Below, one piece after another: positions 5,220-6,751 of a DNA stretch of 6,751 nt. Under the pieces are notes generated by a model that was not told the DNA's origin, did no database searches, and saw only the letters and a list, made by a program, of their open reading frames with translations. The stretch lies in assembly GCA_004298075.1 (NCBI GenBank), contig SCRK01000031.1, positions 1 to 6,751 on the forward strand, in the 5' to 3' direction. This DNA comes from a bacterium (GTDB lineage Bacteria; Omnitrophota; Gorgyraeia; Gygaellales; Profunditerraquicolaceae). Position 1 is the first letter of the stretch; the number at the start of each line of letters is the position of its first letter. A program made the position numbers and the translations under genes.

Positions 5220-5852
5220 ATGATTACCAATAAGAGTTGCATAATCAGGCTCTCCCGATATAAAAACGCCCTGTATCGCCTGCGCGCGCTGGGGTTTGTC
5301 AAGGTTTTCTCCGACAACCTGGCCGATGCTATCGGGGTATTGCCTTCTCAGGTAAGAAAAGATTTTTCTTTATTCGGGATATCCGGGAACAAGCGCGGTG
5401 GTTATCAGGTGGACAGCCTGATAGAAAAATTGAATACCATTCTCGGTAAAGAGCAGACGCAGGAGGTAATTATCGCGGGCCTAGGCAATATCGGCAACGC
5501 GCTGATGAAATATAAAGGATTTGAAAAAGAAGGATTAAAAATTTCCGCTTGCTTTGATATCGATTCTACTAAATATAGCCGTGATTCGGATATCCCCGTA
5601 CTTCCCTTAGAAGAGATGAAGGAGTTTGTAAGAGCTAAGCGTATAAAGATCGGGGTGATCGCCGTGCCGGATATCGCCGCCCAATCAGTGCTTGATATGA
5701 TGACCGCTTGCGGCATAAAGGGAGTTTTGAATTTTGCCCCTTTAAGATTAAGGGCCTCCGGAGATATCGTGGTTAATAATGTCAACCTGGAACTGGAGCT
5801 TGAGAACGTGATCTATTTTGTCAACGCGCAGGAAAAAACCAAGGTCAGTTAA
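5220..5852 (+). CDS. rex: Redox-sensing transcriptional repressor Rex
   Basis: Rex is a cytoplasmic homodimeric repressor that binds DNA when NAD+ is abundant and lets go when NADH rises. It commonly controls fermentation and hydrogenase genes. The 210-residue length is typical. The N-terminal winged helix (about 5-70) shows IIRLSRYKNALYRL, the recognition region LPSQVRKDFSLFG (41-53) and the wing NKRGGYQV (57-64). The Rossmann domain has the dinucleotide motif IAGLGNIGNAL (85-95), then ACFDID, and VLNFAPLRL. The C-terminal helix (about 187-203) matches the domain-swapped dimer helix of the family. The ATG at 5220 gives the normal N terminus but has no clear Shine-Dalgarno (only AAAGAA upstream), and the transcript leader would be short. 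Two Rex-type operators immediately upstream indicate autoregulation. The gene sits between hydrogenase maturation genes and a sensor gene and shares the sensor's transcript. Confidence 0.96.
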   Translation: MITNKSCIIRLSRYKNALYRLRALGFVKVFSDNLADAIGVLPSQVRKDFSLFGISGNKRGGYQVDSLIEKLNTILGKEQTQEVIIAGLGNIGNALMKYKGFEKEGLKISACFDIDSTKYSRDSDIPVLPLEEMKEFVRAKRIKIGVIAVPDIAAQSVLDMMTACGIKGVLNFAPLRLRASGDIVVNNVNLELELENVIYFVNAQEKTKVS

Positions 5853-6751
5853 ATGCGTACGCAGAGCTTAAAAACCAGGATCCTTTCATCTTCGCTGATC
5901 AGCATACTGATCTTTTCCGTAGCCGTCCTGATCTTAGGCAGCCGGATCATCAAGGATGATATTATCGCCCGGGCGCAGAAACAGGTAAGGAATGATCTGT
6001 TCATCGCGCATTCGGTTTATTACGGAGAGATCGAGGCCATAAGAACAGCTTTTAATCTGGTTCCCCTGGCCGCGGATCTGGCTAAGGTTAAACAAAACCT
6101 GGGCCTGGATTATTTATATGTCGTAAAGCCCGAAGATATAAAGAGGGTGCGTAGTGAGATCGTGCTCGCCGCTTTTAAAGGCCGGCCTACGGGGGCAAAC
6201 CGGATCATCCGGAAAGAAGAATTGCTGGAGATGGGCGCGGATATTTATAGTAAGGCGGAAATAGAGGTAAGGCCTACGCCAAAAAGCCATCCCAACAGCC
6301 AAACGGTCCTGGATAAAGCCATGGCAATAGGTTATGCCATGCCTGTATTTGACGGCCAAGGCAAAGTAACCGAGGTTATTTACGGAGGAAAAATACTTAA
6401 CCGGGATTTTGCCCTCGTGGATAAAATACGTAACCTTGTTTTTGAGGATAAATTTTACAAAGGCAAGCCGCTGGGGACTGTAACCATATTTTTAGATGAT
6501 ATCCGTATCGCTACCAATGTATTGAATAATGACAACCAGCGGGCAATAGGCACGGTGGTTTCGGATAAAGTTTACAAGAAGGTGGTAGAGGAGGGTTCCT
6601 TATGGCTGGACAGGGCTTTTGTCGTCACGGATTGGTATTTGACTGCTTATGAACCGATCAAGAATATTAAAGGTACGGTTATCGGGATCCTTTATGTGGG
6701 TGTTTTAGAAAAGCCTTTTAAAGATTTAGAGAAAAAGATATTCCTGGGGTT
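5853..6751 (+). CDS. Membrane-anchored Cache-domain sensor protein, probably a histidine kinase N-terminus; 3'-truncated by window edge
   Basis: An open frame of 299 codons runs from the ATG at 5853 to the window end with no stop. It starts on the base right after the rex stop codon (5850-5852), so the two are certainly close-coupled; AAGG at 5841-5844 may serve as ribosome binding site. A single uncleaved membrane helix is visible at about residues 10-30 (ILSSSLISILIFSVAVLILG). It is followed by a long extracytoplasmic region with a helical stretch (35-85) and then Cache-like folds. Recognisable Cache segments are AMPVFDGQGKVTEVIYGGKILN (first half at 162-171) and GTVTIFLDDIRIATNV (208-223), then RAIGTVVSDKVY (230-241), WLDRAFVVTDWYLTAYEPI (251-269) and GTVIGILYVG (274-283). 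This pattern is common in sensor histidine kinases and chemoreceptors of anaerobes. The second membrane helix and output domain would lie beyond the window, so kinase function is inferred. The ligand is unknown. Confidence 0.8.
   Translation, partial: MRTQSLKTRILSSSLISILIFSVAVLILGSRIIKDDIIARAQKQVRNDLFIAHSVYYGEIEAIRTAFNLVPLAADLAKVKQNLGLDYLYVVKPEDIKRVRSEIVLAAFKGRPTGANRIIRKEELLEMGADIYSKAEIEVRPTPKSHPNSQTVLDKAMAIGYAMPVFDGQGKVTEVIYGGKILNRDFALVDKIRNLVFEDKFYKGKPLGTVTIFLDDIRIATNVLNNDNQRAIGTVVSDKVYKKVVEEGSLWLDRAFVVTDWYLTAYEPIKNIKGTVIGILYVGVLEKPFKDLEKKIFLG

Noticed and set aside
5405..5785. Minus-strand open frame of 126 codons opposite rex
   Set aside because: The sense strand is an unmistakable Rex protein; the antisense frame has no family features.
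6114..6359. Minus-strand open frame near the right end
   Set aside because: A plus-strand frame with Cache features is open through the entire stretch to the window end, so this is a shadow.

Overview
This window looks like a chromosomal segment of an anaerobic bacterium with moderate GC content. All genes run on the plus strand and are tightly packed. Gene content (an NAD(P)-linked group 3b-type [NiFe] hydrogenase, its maturation factors, a Rex redox repressor and a Cache-domain sensor) points to a fermentative, H2-metabolising anaerobe. The style would fit an uncultured candidate phylum such as Omnitrophota, but that taxonomic guess is weak and rests on no marker gene.

Positions 1-3373 hold the four structural genes of a bidirectional cytoplasmic sulfhydrogenase in the order seen in Pyrococcus furiosus hydBGDA. 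These are a truncated beta subunit with two [4Fe-4S] motifs, a gamma subunit (FAD/NAD(P) diaphorase with [2Fe-2S]), a delta subunit (NiFe small subunit with three clusters) and an alpha subunit (NiFe large subunit). Electrons would pass from NAD(P)H through the gamma FAD and the beta/delta clusters to the Ni-Fe site in alpha, or in reverse.

Positions 3366-5122 hold two maturation genes, translationally coupled to the structural genes by overlaps. The first is the M52 endopeptidase that should trim the C-terminal tail of alpha. The second is a 433-residue protein that joins an N-terminal HypC chaperone domain ([NiFe] pathway) to a complete HydE-type radical SAM maturase ([FeFe] pathway). This fusion is the most unusual thing in the window. 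It physically links two maturation systems normally considered separate, and it sits beside a [NiFe] enzyme with no [FeFe] hydrogenase in view.

Positions 5123-5219 form a compact regulatory region. Two nearly identical 18-bp Rex-type operators lie 62 bp apart (about six helical turns) and bracket a TTGACA / TATAAT promoter that carries a further inverted repeat. Positions 5220-5852 encode Rex, so autoregulation by the NADH/NAD+ ratio is very likely. The next gene starts on the base after the rex stop codon and runs off the window's end. It encodes a membrane-anchored Cache-domain sensor, probably the N-terminal part of a histidine kinase or similar transducer. No intrinsic terminator is evident between the maturation genes and rex. 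No RNA genes, CRISPR arrays, insertion sequences or tRNAs were seen.
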